From NCBI GenBank assembly GCA_036675475.1, contig JAKFEY010000029.1, forward strand, positions 124,001 through 188,000: a DNA stretch of 64,000 nucleotides, written 5' to 3'. Every line of letters starts with the position of its first letter. Within the stretch, counting starts at the first letter, position 1. The notes beneath the pieces were generated by a model. It was not told where the DNA came from. It did not search any database and saw only the letters and a list, made by a program, of their open reading frames with translations. Shown here in pieces: positions 7,718-16,548 of this stretch. The stretch comes from JALYRV01 sp036675475 (GTDB lineage Bacteria > Acidobacteriota > Vicinamibacteria > Vicinamibacterales > SCN-69-37). A program made the position numbers and the translations under genes.

Positions 7718-9340
7718 ATGAGCCGCCGCCGCTTCCGCATGTCGCGATCCCGCCTCTATCGGCTGATGGGGGCGATGACGATTACCTCGTTCATCCTGAT
7801 GGCCGCCTACGTGGCCGTACGGCTCACAACGGTTTCGCTGGATCCGACCTTCGGCCCCGGCGACCGCATCGCCGCGTTCTGCCTCTTATGGGCAGAGTTG
7901 TTCCTCTGTATGCACGGCGTGGGGTACTTCACGAGCGTCCTGAAGGCGGCGCGGCGCGAGCGGCGCGGCATTCCGTGGCTGTTTGCGCGGAGGGCGGATG
8001 CGCCGGTCGCGGTGCTGATTGCGTCGTACAACGAGTCCGAGGACGTGCTGGCCGAGACGATTGCGTCGGCGCTGGCCATGGACTATCCGCGCTTCGGCGT
8101 GTATCTGCTCGACGACTCGACGAAGCCCGAGAGCCGGGCCGGCGCCGCGCGGCTGGCGCAGGCGTTCGGTATCACGCTGGTGACCCGCACCAACCGCGCG
8201 GGGTTCAAGGCGGGCGCGATCAACGACGTCCTGCCCACGCTCCGCGAGCCGTACGTGGCGATTCTCGACGCCGATCAGCGGCCGCTCGCGACGTGGCTGC
8301 GCGACATCGTGCCGCTGCTCGAGGAGAATCCATCGCTCGCCTTCGTCCAGGTGCCGCAGGTGTACGTCAACACGAAGGGCCTGCCGGTGGCCCGCGCCGC
8401 GGCCTATCAGCAGGCGGTCTTCTTCGAATACATCTGCGAGGGCAAATCGGACTCGAACGCGATGTTCTGCTGCGGCTCGAACGTGGTGATGCGGCGCGAC
8501 GCGCTGCTGTCGGTGGAAACGCTGGTCGACGGGCGGAAGCACTACTTCGACGAAACCTCGGTCACCGAGGACTTCGCCACGACGGTGCGGCTGCATGCGG
8601 CGAAGTGGCGCACCGCCTATGTCAACCGGCACTACGTCGTGGGGATGGGGCCTGAAACGCTGCCGGCCTACTTCACGCAGCAGATGCGGTGGGCCATGGG
8701 TACGCTCGGTGTCGGCCTGCGCGTGCTGGGGCAGTTCGTCCGCAATCCGCGGCAGCTGACAGCCGGCCAGTGGTGGGAATACATCCTGTCGGGGACCTAC
8801 TACTTCGTCGGGTTCGCCACGTTCGTGTTCCTGGTGGCGCCGGTGCTGTTCGTGGGCTTCGACATCAGGCCGCTGCGCTCGGAAGGCTGGCTCTATCTCA
8901 TCTTCTTCGTGCCCTACATCGTCTTCACGATGAACCTGTTCTTCTTCGGCATGGCGCTGCGCAACTACTCTCTGAAGGGCGTGTGGCTGGCGAGCGCGCT
9001 CAGTTTCGCCACGTTCCGCACCTATATGAAGGCGGGCATCGTGGCGGTGTTCGGGCTGAAGCGCGCCTTCGGCGTCACGCCGAAGGGTGTGGGCGGCGCC
9101 ATTCCGCTCGTCAAGTTATGGCCCGAGCTGGTGCTGCTGGCGGCCAACATGATCACGGCCGGATACGGCGTGTTCTGGATGCTGCGGTACGGGCCGGAGC
9201 TGGCGTACGCCATCAACACGTTCTGGGCGGCGTATCATTCGATTCTGCTGTCGACGCTGTTCGTGCACTTCAACCGGCCGGTGACGATTGCCGCCCACCG
9301 GCAGTTGTTCGAGCCGGTCAGGGCCGCCGACGCCGCGTGA
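7718..9340 (+). CDS. Processive family 2 glycosyltransferase, cellulose/hyaluronan-synthase-like
   Basis: This inner-membrane enzyme polymerises sugar from a nucleotide sugar and probably exports the chain. All hallmarks of the GT2 synthase family are visible in 540 residues: ASYNESEDVLAETI near residue 105, LDADQRP with D184 and D186, TED at about 283-285, and QQMRW at 321-325. Hydrophobic segments lie at the N-terminus and in the last 200 residues. No PilZ domain (c-di-GMP receptor) follows the membrane segments, unlike typical BcsA. The start at 7718 (MSRRRFRM) puts the first membrane helix near residue 15. The next gene begins 4 bp downstream. The polymer is not defined by sequence. Confidence 0.9.
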   Translation: MSRRRFRMSRSRLYRLMGAMTITSFILMAAYVAVRLTTVSLDPTFGPGDRIAAFCLLWAELFLCMHGVGYFTSVLKAARRERRGIPWLFARRADAPVAVLIASYNESEDVLAETIASALAMDYPRFGVYLLDDSTKPESRAGAARLAQAFGITLVTRTNRAGFKAGAINDVLPTLREPYVAILDADQRPLATWLRDIVPLLEENPSLAFVQVPQVYVNTKGLPVARAAAYQQAVFFEYICEGKSDSNAMFCCGSNVVMRRDALLSVETLVDGRKHYFDETSVTEDFATTVRLHAAKWRTAYVNRHYVVGMGPETLPAYFTQQMRWAMGTLGVGLRVLGQFVRNPRQLTAGQWWEYILSGTYYFVGFATFVFLVAPVLFVGFDIRPLRSEGWLYLIFFVPYIVFTMNLFFFGMALRNYSLKGVWLASALSFATFRTYMKAGIVAVFGLKRAFGVTPKGVGGAIPLVKLWPELVLLAANMITAGYGVFWMLRYGPELAYAINTFWAAYHSILLSTLFVHFNRPVTIAAHRQLFEPVRAADAA

Positions 9341-9344
9341 CAAC

Positions 9345-10064
9345 GTGACCCTGCTCGAGCCGTTCCTGCCCTCGCCCGCGTTGATCGCGTGGCTGCTGCC
9401 GCTGTCGGTGCTGTACGCGGGCGCCGCCGCCGCGCTGGCGGGATACCTGCGCTCGCGGCGCGGCGTGCGCACGCCCTACACGCGCAAGATCTTTCACTTC
9501 ATCATCTTCACCGCCGCGGGCTTGCTGCAGATCGTTCACGGGCTGCCCGCCGTCGTGATTTTCGGCAGCGTCACCAGCCTGTTCGTGTTGTACGCCGTCT
9601 GGCGCGGCGACGGCCTTCCCTTCTATGAGGCGATGGCGCGGCCGTCCGACGCGCCGCGGCGCACGCTCTTCATCCTGATTCCGCTCGTCACGACCGCGCT
9701 TGGCGGCGTGACGGCGAACCTGCTGTTTCCGGCCTGGGCGTTCGTCGGATATCTGGTGTGCGGCTGGGGCGACGCCGTCGGCGAGCCGGTGGGCACGCGC
9801 TGGGGCGCGCATCGCTACAGCGTGCCGTCGATGCTCGGCGTGCGATCGACACGCAGTGTCGAAGGCAGCCTTGCGGTGTTCGTGGCGGGAACGCTCGCCA
9901 CTGCCGCGGCTCTGGCGCTGCAGCAGATGGCGCTGCCGCAGATTGCGCTCATCGCGATTGGCGCGGGCCTGGCCGGCGCCCTCGTCGAAGCGGTGAGCAC
10001 CCACGGCCTCGACAACTTCACCGTCCAGGTTGCCGCATCCGCCGCGGCGGCGCTGGTCGGCTGA
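9345..10064 (+). CDS. Dolichol/phytol kinase-like (CTP-dependent) integral membrane protein
   Basis: The 239-residue protein has about seven hydrophobic helices and resembles the SEC59/DGK1/VTE5 family of CTP-dependent lipid kinases. Supporting motifs are TPYTRKIFHFIIF after the first helix, CGWGDAVGEPVGTRWG in the middle and RSVEGSLAVF. In that family these hold the nucleotide and metal. A polyprenol or similar isoprenoid alcohol is the likely substrate, which fits a role in supplying carrier lipid to the adjacent glycosyltransferase; this link is inference. Translation probably starts at GTG 9345, 4 bp after the glycosyltransferase stop. The gene downstream starts directly after this stop codon. 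Confidence 0.7.
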   Translation: MTLLEPFLPSPALIAWLLPLSVLYAGAAAALAGYLRSRRGVRTPYTRKIFHFIIFTAAGLLQIVHGLPAVVIFGSVTSLFVLYAVWRGDGLPFYEAMARPSDAPRRTLFILIPLVTTALGGVTANLLFPAWAFVGYLVCGWGDAVGEPVGTRWGAHRYSVPSMLGVRSTRSVEGSLAVFVAGTLATAAALALQQMALPQIALIAIGAGLAGALVEAVSTHGLDNFTVQVAASAAAALVG

Positions 10065-11240
10065 GTGGCCCGGCCCTTGCTCTCCTCTTCAGCCGCCATG
10101 GCTGGATTCACGCGCGCGCGGCTGCTGCGCTTCGGCGTCTTCTGTTACATCTGGCTGGTCCTCGGGTTCTTCACGGGCACGCTGCTGCTCGTTGGGCCGG
10201 TGCGCTGGATCACGGCGTACTTCCGTACGGGCGGCTTCGGCCAGAGCACGGAAGACTGGGCGATGATCGGCGTCATCGTGCTGTTCGTGGCGATCTCGGC
10301 GCTGCTCGCCTGGCTTGTGGTGCGGCAGATGGGACGCTGCGAGACGCGCCGCACGCGCCTGGCGTTTCCCGTGCTGCTGACGGCTGCCGCCGCCGTCTGC
10401 CTGTACGCGTGGACCAATCCCGCCATGATGGCGCGCACCGCGGGCGGCGTGAGCGGCAGCGTCACGGTCGGCCGCGGCGCGGAGTTCGTCTTCGGGCCGT
10501 ATCCGGATCGCGCGAGGCTCGAGCAGCTGAAGGCGCAAGGCTATACCGCGGTCGTGTCGCTGCAGCATCCCGCGGTGCTGCCATTCGAGCCGCCGGGCAT
10601 CGCCGAAGAAACGCGCGTGGCGCAGGAGATCGGGCTCACGTTCATTCATGCCCCGATGCTGCCGTGGATCAGCGACAACGACGCGTCGCTCGACAAGATT
10701 CGCGAGCTCGCGCGTGAAGGCGAGGGGCGCTATTACGTGCACTGCGGCCTGGGGCGCGACCGCGCCAACGTCGTCAAGCGCATGCTCGAGCGCGAAGGCG
10801 CCGCGGTGCAGGCGGGCCAGGGCTTCGTCGCGGCCGGCACCTTTGCGGATCGCATTGCGGCCGGCAACGAGCCGATGGAGCGCGGGCAGGCGCGCGCGCT
10901 TGCCGCCGACGTCTTTCTCGTCCCATATCCGAACAAGCACGAAATGTTCGGCAACATGCTGTCGGGGCAGGTCGCGCACGTCCTGGTGCTGCTCGATGAG
11001 TCGGATCCACAGCAGCAGCCGTGGGTGGCCGAGCTGCGCGCGCGCTTCGACGAGTACGACGTCCCCTACACCATCGAGCCCCTGCGCCCGCACGACGCGG
11101 CGCGCGCGCGCGCACTTGTGAGCAAGGTCCCCTCGCTGGCCAGGCCCCTCGTGATCGTGGCGCCGTTCACCGCCCCGCAGCCAAACACGGCCGTGGCCGA
11201 CACGCTGCTCGCGGCGTGGGCCGCACGCTCGGCCATGTGA
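10065..11240 (+). CDS. Membrane-anchored Cys-based protein phosphatase (DSP/PTP-like)
   Basis: The 391-residue protein has two or three N-terminal membrane helices (to about residue 125) and then a dual-specificity-phosphatase-like domain. The P-loop is HCGLGRDRA, with catalytic cysteine C227 and arginine R233 in the C-x5-R pattern. A DxD-like acid region precedes it (PWISDNDAS) and could provide the general acid. The family removes phosphate from tyrosine/serine or from lipid and sugar phosphates. The GTG at 10065 abuts the previous stop codon; an ATG at 10098 would shorten the N-terminus by 11 residues. It is the third gene of the glycosyltransferase unit, so it may act on a lipid carrier or regulate export. 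Confidence 0.72.
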   Translation: MARPLLSSSAAMAGFTRARLLRFGVFCYIWLVLGFFTGTLLLVGPVRWITAYFRTGGFGQSTEDWAMIGVIVLFVAISALLAWLVVRQMGRCETRRTRLAFPVLLTAAAAVCLYAWTNPAMMARTAGGVSGSVTVGRGAEFVFGPYPDRARLEQLKAQGYTAVVSLQHPAVLPFEPPGIAEETRVAQEIGLTFIHAPMLPWISDNDASLDKIRELAREGEGRYYVHCGLGRDRANVVKRMLEREGAAVQAGQGFVAAGTFADRIAAGNEPMERGQARALAADVFLVPYPNKHEMFGNMLSGQVAHVLVLLDESDPQQQPWVAELRARFDEYDVPYTIEPLRPHDAARARALVSKVPSLARPLVIVAPFTAPQPNTAVADTLLAAWAARSAM

Positions 11241-11299
11241 CTTTGGTACCAAAAGTGCTATTCCGCAGGATGGCGCGCTACCGCGCGAAGGAGAGAACT

Positions 11300-12184
11300 G
11301 TGTTGCTGATGAGATTTACGACCACGACCCGCATTGTCACGCTGCTGTCGGCAGCGGCAGTCGCCCTGGCTGTCACGCCTGGCGACGCGGCGGCGCAGCG
11401 CGCGCCGCAGGTGACGTTCACCCCGGTGGCCGCGCCCTCGACCGGCGCCGCGCCGGTGACGCAGGCGGCCGATCCCGATTCCTACTGGGAAGTGATCGGA
11501 GGCCTGGAGTTCGATACCGACGGCATGATGTACGGCTTCTTCGGACCGCAATGGAACCGCCGTCTCAATGACGACATGGGCCTGTTCGCGCGCGCGTACG
11601 GCAACTGGCTGCAGTACGAGTTCGACGAGCCGGGCGGCACGACCAAGGTGAGCGGTCCCGGCATCAGCACGCAGGTGGGCCTGAAATTCGGTGATCGCAA
11701 TACGTTCAAGGTCGGCGCCGGCCCGAGCTTCAAGTGGCGGAGCGCGACCTTCACGACCACCGACGGCACCGAGTTCGACGTCGACGATCTCGATGACGAC
11801 GGCGAAGTCGACGACGATATGGAAATCGGGTTCTCGCTCGGCGCAGACGCCAATCTGAATCCGACCGACCGCGACAACGTGCACGCGATTGTGAACTACG
11901 AAACCGTCGATGAATATCTGTGGAGCCGGCTGGCCTACAAGCGGCAGATCACCAATCTCGACTGGCAGGACGCGTGGGCGCACTCCCTGGGCGCCGAAGG
12001 CATCCTGCAGGGCAACGACGACATCCGGACGCTGATGTTCGGCGGGCTCGTCGAGTTCACGCACGCGCCGTCGCGCACGTCAGTGATGCTGCGGGCTGGC
12101 TACAAGCGCTCGTCGTTCGACGAGGCGGACGACCGCACGGGGCCGTACTTCGGGATCAACTTCTACAAGCGGATTGGTCAGTAG
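11300..12184 (+). CDS. Outer-membrane beta-barrel protein, BcsS-like
   Basis: The 294-residue protein has a signal peptide ending near AAAQRAPQ and then alternating amphipathic strands ending in an aromatic (GPYFGINFYKRIGQ), as outer-membrane barrels do. The arrangement of strands (WEVIGGLEFDTDGMMYGFFG, FGDRNTFKVGAGPSFKWR) resembles the BcsS family associated with cellulose clusters, though that match is by eye. An acidic stretch at about residues 155-175 (DVDDLDDDGEVDDD) could bind calcium. The GTG at 11300 is chosen because AAGGAGA lies about 7 bases upstream; ATG at 11309 is the alternative. It follows the glycosyltransferase-kinase-phosphatase genes by 59 bp and may be the export or secretion-side component. 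Confidence 0.6.
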   Translation: MLLMRFTTTTRIVTLLSAAAVALAVTPGDAAAQRAPQVTFTPVAAPSTGAAPVTQAADPDSYWEVIGGLEFDTDGMMYGFFGPQWNRRLNDDMGLFARAYGNWLQYEFDEPGGTTKVSGPGISTQVGLKFGDRNTFKVGAGPSFKWRSATFTTTDGTEFDVDDLDDDGEVDDDMEIGFSLGADANLNPTDRDNVHAIVNYETVDEYLWSRLAYKRQITNLDWQDAWAHSLGAEGILQGNDDIRTLMFGGLVEFTHAPSRTSVMLRAGYKRSSFDEADDRTGPYFGINFYKRIGQ

Positions 12185-12190
12185 CGTGGA

Positions 12191-12222
12191 GGCGCTGGCG
12201 CGCTTAACGGCGGGCCAGCGCC
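12191..12222. terminator. Hairpin between convergent genes
   Basis: A 9-bp perfect inverted repeat (GGCGCTGGC at 12191-12199, GCCAGCGCC at 12214-12222) sits between the barrel gene and the convergent hydrolase-like gene, its right arm within the last codons of the latter. There is no T-tract on either side, so this may be a weak or Rho-aided terminator only. Confidence 0.35.
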
Positions 12223-13505
12223 ACGGCCGACGCCGCCCGGATGCCGTCGGCAAACGGGCGGAACGCCGGCTTCTCCGTGCCGTCCGCCCGCACCACGCCC
12301 CAGTGCCGCTCCGCGATGCCATGGTAGTTGCTCAGATCCATCGCCGGATCGTCGACGATGGCGCGCCAGACGATGCCTTCGACCCCGAAGCCTTTCAGCT
12401 CACCCATTCGCTGGAACAGCTCGGTCACGACCGCCTGCTGGTGCGCTTCGTATTCCGCGCTCGGGTAGGACGACACGGCGAGATCGATGACGAAGCTCGG
12501 CTTCCTGAACGTGTTGTGCAGGTGCGCGACGCCCGACACGAGCGTGTCGACCGCCTGATGGTAGGTGGCGGCGTCGCGAATCGACGAGCGCAGCAGCTGC
12601 GTGCCGACCATGTCGGCGGCCGACGCGGCGCGATCGAAGCGCGCCCAGTTGCCGAGGCCCCAGTTGCCGAAGCCGAGAATCACCTTGAGGCCGGGCACGC
12701 GGTGCAGTTCCACGATCTGATCGAGCAGGTAGCCGTCGAACGGCTCGTAGCCCTCGATGCCGCCCTTGTTGAATTCACTTTCGAGGATGACGATCGCCTC
12801 GCGGCCGCCCATCGTGCGCTCGATGACGCCGGCCAGCTCGCGCGTCATGCGATACCACTTCGCGCGATCCTTCCAGACGCCCTGGCGGTTGTCCTGGCAC
12901 CCGCGCTCGACGCAGTCGGGCGAGATGTCGTCGCCCCAGTACCACCAGTGGACGATCGGCGTGATGTTTTTCGCGCGCGCGGCCGCGAGATGCTGCTCGG
13001 CGTAGCCCCATCCGTACTTCTCGGTCCACGAGCCCATCCAGAGCACGCCGAAGTCCATCGGCAGGCCGTGGCTGTCGGCTTTGGCGAGCGAATCGACGTG
13101 CACGCCGAAGCGCATCGCGACGCTCGGCACGGGCGCTGGAGCCGGCGTGGGCTCGGGTGCGGGCGGCGGCGGCGTTGGTGCCGGTGCCGGAGCCGGCGTT
13201 GGTGCCGGAGCGGGCGTTGGTGCCGGTGTCGGAGCGGGAGCGGGCGGCTGCCCGCCCGGCGCCTCGGTGGACGAGCCGGGCACACGCGGCTGCGCCTTGC
13301 GTCCCGTTGGGGCGCTCGTGTCGCGCTTCGGCCGCGACTGCGCAGTGAGGCCCGGGTCGGGAATCGAGAGCGCGCCGGCGACGGCCGCGGCCGCCAGGCT
13401 CGCGCGCACCAGATCCGACGCGCGCCGGCCGCCACGAAACACACGTCGTCGATCCTGGCCGCTGCGGCGTTCGAGAAATCCGTTCGGAGACACCTCTGGC
13501 TTCAC
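12204..13505 (-). CDS. Secreted glycoside-hydrolase-like TIM-barrel protein with Pro-Ala-Thr linker
   Basis: The 433-residue protein has a basic N-terminal stretch (LERRSGQDRRR), a hydrophobic segment ending in LSIPDPGLTAQS, then a low-complexity linker of Pro, Ala and Thr at about residues 80-125, and a C-terminal domain. That domain reads like an (alpha/beta)8 glycosidase: FGVHVDSL, TPIVHWWYWGDDI, a candidate acid in VILESEFNKGG, and GFGVEGIVWRAIVDDP. No known family could be fixed. The GTG at 13505 is supported by an AGGAG box 8 bases upstream. It is convergent with the barrel gene and probably acts outside the cytoplasmic membrane on the polymer made by this cluster or on its biofilm; that is inference. 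Confidence 0.55.
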   Translation of the reverse strand: MKPEVSPNGFLERRSGQDRRRVFRGGRRASDLVRASLAAAAVAGALSIPDPGLTAQSRPKRDTSAPTGRKAQPRVPGSSTEAPGGQPPAPAPTPAPTPAPAPTPAPAPAPTPPPPAPEPTPAPAPVPSVAMRFGVHVDSLAKADSHGLPMDFGVLWMGSWTEKYGWGYAEQHLAAARAKNITPIVHWWYWGDDISPDCVERGCQDNRQGVWKDRAKWYRMTRELAGVIERTMGGREAIVILESEFNKGGIEGYEPFDGYLLDQIVELHRVPGLKVILGFGNWGLGNWARFDRAASAADMVGTQLLRSSIRDAATYHQAVDTLVSGVAHLHNTFRKPSFVIDLAVSSYPSAEYEAHQQAVVTELFQRMGELKGFGVEGIVWRAIVDDPAMDLSNYHGIAERHWGVVRADGTEKPAFRPFADGIRAASAVALARR

Positions 13506-13615
13506 GCGCAAGACTCCTGGGGGAGCGCAATTCGTCGGGGAGCTTCCAGTGTGGGGGATGCGGCGCGGCGGCGCAACGTCAGCCGTTGGCGCGATCTCGT
13601 CTGTTTCGAGAGTGC

Positions 13616-14335
13616 ATGCCGATGAGCGATACGCACGAGCTCGCGCGCATGCCTTCCGGAATCGACGCACTCGACGGCGCCATCGAAGGCGGGCTTCCGC
13701 GCTATCGGCTGACGCTCATCACCGGCGACGTTGGTGCGGGCAAGACGACGCTGGCGATGCAGTTTCTGGCGGAAGGTGCGCGGCTTGGCCAGCCGGGCAT
13801 CTTCATCGCCATCGATCAAAAGCCGCTGCACGTCGTGGAGTCGGCGGCGCGCTTCAAATGGCCCATCGGCACCGATCCGGCGTCACCGGTGCTGGTGCTC
13901 GACGGCTCGCCCGCGCTGTCGCTGATGCGTCAGCGCCAGCACGCCATCGATGCGCGCGCGGTGATGGCCGATCTGATTCCGCATCTTCGCGCGCACAAGG
14001 CCGAGCGCCTCGTCATCGACGCGCTGCCCGCGCTCGTGCCGCCGGAGCTCACCGAATCCGAGGAAGAGGAGTTCTTTCGCGACCTCGTATTCGCCCTCGA
14101 AGACAACCTCGCCTGCACGACGCTGGTGGTGACGGCCGATGGCGACGCGCGGGCGGCGCGCATCAGCGGTGTCGCCGCGAGGCTGGCGACGGGCGTGGTC
14201 GATCTGCGGGTGCGCGAAGAGGACGGACGGCTGCGCCGCTATCTGATGGTGCGCAAGATGCGCGCGACGGCGGCCGATACCGCCGAACGTGAAATCGCGG
14301 TCGGCCCCACCGGCATCGTGCCGCGTCAGCCCTGA
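13616..14335 (+). CDS. KaiC/RecA-like ATPase, single domain
   Basis: The 239-residue protein is a RecA-fold ATPase of the KaiC group. It opens with the typical GIDALDGAIEGGLPRYR, followed by Walker A GDVGAGKTT at about residues 37-45 and a Walker B strand RLVIDALPAL. Homologous single-domain proteins serve in signalling, circadian-like timing or gas-vesicle regulation; no function is established for this one. The ATG at 13616 has a weak GAG upstream and ATG 13622 is equally possible. It is flanked by the two-component genes at 14326-16481, which it meets tail to tail with a 10-bp overlap. KaiC-like ATPases often sit beside histidine kinases, so a joint regulatory role is plausible. Confidence 0.78.
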   Translation: MPMSDTHELARMPSGIDALDGAIEGGLPRYRLTLITGDVGAGKTTLAMQFLAEGARLGQPGIFIAIDQKPLHVVESAARFKWPIGTDPASPVLVLDGSPALSLMRQRQHAIDARAVMADLIPHLRAHKAERLVIDALPALVPPELTESEEEEFFRDLVFALEDNLACTTLVVTADGDARAARISGVAARLATGVVDLRVREEDGRLRRYLMVRKMRATAADTAEREIAVGPTGIVPRQP

Positions 14336-15285
14336 TCGCCGGCGCCGGGCGGGGCGGGCGGATTGACGCGCACGCGATCGAGATAGGCGTCGAGCTTCGA
14401 CGCGGCCGATCGCGCCGCGCCGGCGTCTTCAGTGCTGCCCGCCTGCTCGAGCGCCTTGCCGATCTCGGTGATGCGCGCGAAGCCGTAGCCGCGGCCGGTG
14501 CCCTTCAGCCGGTGCCCCAGCATGCGCAGCTCTTCCCAGCTGCCGCTGTCGATGAATCCCTGGATCCGGGCGACGTCGGCCCGCCTGTTGGCGAGAAACT
14601 CCGGCACCAGCGGCGCGATCTCGGGATCGGGCGTGACGACGTCCGGATCTTCATCCGGCATGTCCAGGACGCGCTCGTTGGCGCCGAGATCGTGGCCGCT
14701 CGCGATCACGATCGGCACGGGCTCGCGGCCATCCTTGCGCTCCTGCTCGCGAATGGCGCGCGCCGCGTCGACGCCGTTCATCACCGGCATCTCGAGATCC
14801 AGGATGATGGCGCTGAACCCGTCCGTGCGCGCGCGATCCACGGCGGCCGCGCCGTCACGCACCATTTCGAGCGTGCAGCCCGAGCTCGCGAGCAGTGATT
14901 CGAGCAGCCATCCGATCTCGGGCACGTCGTCGGCCGCGAGCAGCCGGATGTTGCGATGCGTGCGGGCCACCATCTGCACGGTGCGCAGCAGGTCGCTGCG
15001 CTCGAACGGCTTGCCGAGGAAGGTCACGCCGCCGAGCGCGCGCAGCTCCGCGGCCGCGCGTTCGACGAACGCGGGCGTGCCGTCACCGCCGAGGCTGTCC
15101 AGAATCCCCGTGATGCGATCGACCGCCGCCCGGCACGCGTCGATCTGCTTCTGCTGCGCAGGCGTCACGCCGCCCATCTCGATGAGCCGCAGCGATCCCA
15201 CCAGCACGTTGAGGGGATTTCTGATTTCGTGACGGAGCCAGTCAGGGCGCAGGGGCTGCGCCGGGCCGGCGTTCTGTTCTGCCAT
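14326..15285 (-). CDS. Truncated hybrid sensor kinase: dimerisation helix, receiver, HPt; no ATPase domain
   Basis: The 319-residue protein starts with a HisKA-like helix (RHEIRNPLNVLVGSL, H19). There is no ATP-binding domain after it. Instead residues 75-105 read like the last third of a receiver (ALGGVTFLGKPFERSDLL, K92), followed by a full receiver (D119/D120 acid pair, phospho-acceptor D163 in ILDLEMPVMNG) and an HPt domain (MLGHRLKGTGRGYGF, H258). The order fits a HisKA-ATPase-REC-REC-HPt hybrid that has lost its middle in frame. It could still pass phosphate between D163 and H258 but cannot autophosphorylate. The start at 15285 lies 5 bp after the stop of the phosphatase gene; a TTG at 15294 is possible. 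Confidence 0.8.
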   Translation of the reverse strand: MAEQNAGPAQPLRPDWLRHEIRNPLNVLVGSLRLIEMGGVTPAQQKQIDACRAAVDRITGILDSLGGDGTPAFVERAAAELRALGGVTFLGKPFERSDLLRTVQMVARTHRNIRLLAADDVPEIGWLLESLLASSGCTLEMVRDGAAAVDRARTDGFSAIILDLEMPVMNGVDAARAIREQERKDGREPVPIVIASGHDLGANERVLDMPDEDPDVVTPDPEIAPLVPEFLANRRADVARIQGFIDSGSWEELRMLGHRLKGTGRGYGFARITEIGKALEQAGSTEDAGAARSAASKLDAYLDRVRVNPPAPPGAGDQG

Positions 15286-15290
15286 GAGCC

Positions 15291-16481
15291 TCAATCGGCG
15301 GGGAGCCGGGGCGGACGCCGCAGCGCCACGATCGTGAGGTCGTCGGGAAGCGGCCCTTCGGCCGCTGTCGCGCGGTCGGCCAGCATCTGCGCGATTTCGC
15401 TCGCGGTATCGCCGCTCTTCAAAAGCGCGGCAAGCGCGGCTTTGTCGCGCAGCTCAGGCCGCGCGTCCGTGAGGCCGTCACTGTAGACGACCAGCACGTC
15501 ACCCGGGCCGAACTCAACGGTGCCCTCGGCATATTGTTCGTCCGAAAGCACCCCGAGGGGAAGCCCCCATGGTTTGAGGTCCTGCATGGTGCCGTCGGCC
15601 CTCAGGAACACCACATGGCCGTGGCCGGCATCGACATAACGGAACGTGGCGGAGGCCAGGTCGAGCTGGCCATGGAAGAGCGTGACGAAGGCGTTCGACC
15701 GGGCCAGATCGCGATCGAGGGCGCGGGCCGCAAACTGCACGGCCGAGGCGGGGCTGTGCTGCGAGCCCACGGCGCGCAGGACCGCGCGCACGGTGGCCAT
15801 GAGCAGGGCCGCCGGCATGCCTTTCCCCATGACGTCGCCCACCGTGAGACTGAGCGTGCCGGGCAGCTGCTGCCAGTCGTAGAAGTCGCCACCCACTTCG
15901 CGCGCGGGCAGACAGCGCGCGGCGATCTCGAAGCCAGGCAGCTTGGGCGTTTCTCGCGGCAACAGCTCCGATTGCACTTCGGCCGCGCGCGCCAGCTCCG
16001 CCGCAAGCTGCCGCCCTTTCTCGTCGAGCTGCCGCTGCAGCAGCGCATTCTGCCGGCTCAGCTCGAGCCGCCGCAGCGTGCGATCGAGCACGGCCTGAAA
16101 TTCGGTGCGGTCGAACGGCTTCCGCAGATAGTCGTCGGCGCCGCGGCGCAGGGCTTCGACCGCCACCTGCTCCGATCCGAACGCCGTGGTGAGGATGATG
16201 GCGATGTCGAGGCCGCGCGCGCGAAGGATGTCGAGCACGTCGAGGCCGGTGAGGCCGGACATCGCGAGGTCGAGAAAGATCAGATCCGGATTGATTTCCG
16301 AAAGGCGCATCAGCGCCTGCTCGCCGCTGTCGACCGACTCCACCGTGTGCCCGCGCGCCTCGAGACGGCTCCGCAGCAGCCGGTGCATGTCCTCATCGTC
16401 ATCGACAACAAGCACGCGATGACTGCGATCGAGAGGGCCGAGGACCTGCAGGGGCGCGGTTGGGGAGTCGGTGAGTGGCAT
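15291..16481 (-). CDS. Response regulator fused to SpoIIE/RsbU-type serine phosphatase
   Basis: The 396-residue protein has an N-terminal receiver (acid residues D27-D29, phospho-acceptor D71 in FLDLAMSGLTG, lysine in YLRKPF), a coiled coil of about 40 residues rich in Leu, Gln and Arg, and a PP2C-type phosphatase domain (EVGGDFYDW near residue 215, GDVMGKGMPAALLM). Such RsbU/RssB-like proteins dephosphorylate STAS-domain antagonists when their receiver is phosphorylated. A STAS protein and an RsbW-like kinase are encoded at 2288-4276, so all parts of a partner switch occur within 16 kb. The start at 16481 leaves 67 bp to the divergent YCII-like gene; a longer start at 16523 would crowd its promoter. 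Confidence 0.87.
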   Translation of the reverse strand: MPLTDSPTAPLQVLGPLDRSHRVLVVDDDEDMHRLLRSRLEARGHTVESVDSGEQALMRLSEINPDLIFLDLAMSGLTGLDVLDILRARGLDIAIILTTAFGSEQVAVEALRRGADDYLRKPFDRTEFQAVLDRTLRRLELSRQNALLQRQLDEKGRQLAAELARAAEVQSELLPRETPKLPGFEIAARCLPAREVGGDFYDWQQLPGTLSLTVGDVMGKGMPAALLMATVRAVLRAVGSQHSPASAVQFAARALDRDLARSNAFVTLFHGQLDLASATFRYVDAGHGHVVFLRADGTMQDLKPWGLPLGVLSDEQYAEGTVEFGPGDVLVVYSDGLTDARPELRDKAALAALLKSGDTASEIAQMLADRATAAEGPLPDDLTIVALRRPPRLPAD

Positions 16482-16548
16482 GACCAGAACTTCACAGGCA
16501 GCAAGGGGGGTGCCATGGGTCATGGCCGAGCTTTGCTAGGATTGAGCG

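Noticed and set aside
13130..13260. Regular repeat that could be read as a CRISPR-like or minisatellite array
   Set aside because: It encodes the Pro-Ala-Thr linker of the hydrolase-like protein, is degenerate, and has no direct repeats with unique spacers. No CRISPR array was seen in the window.
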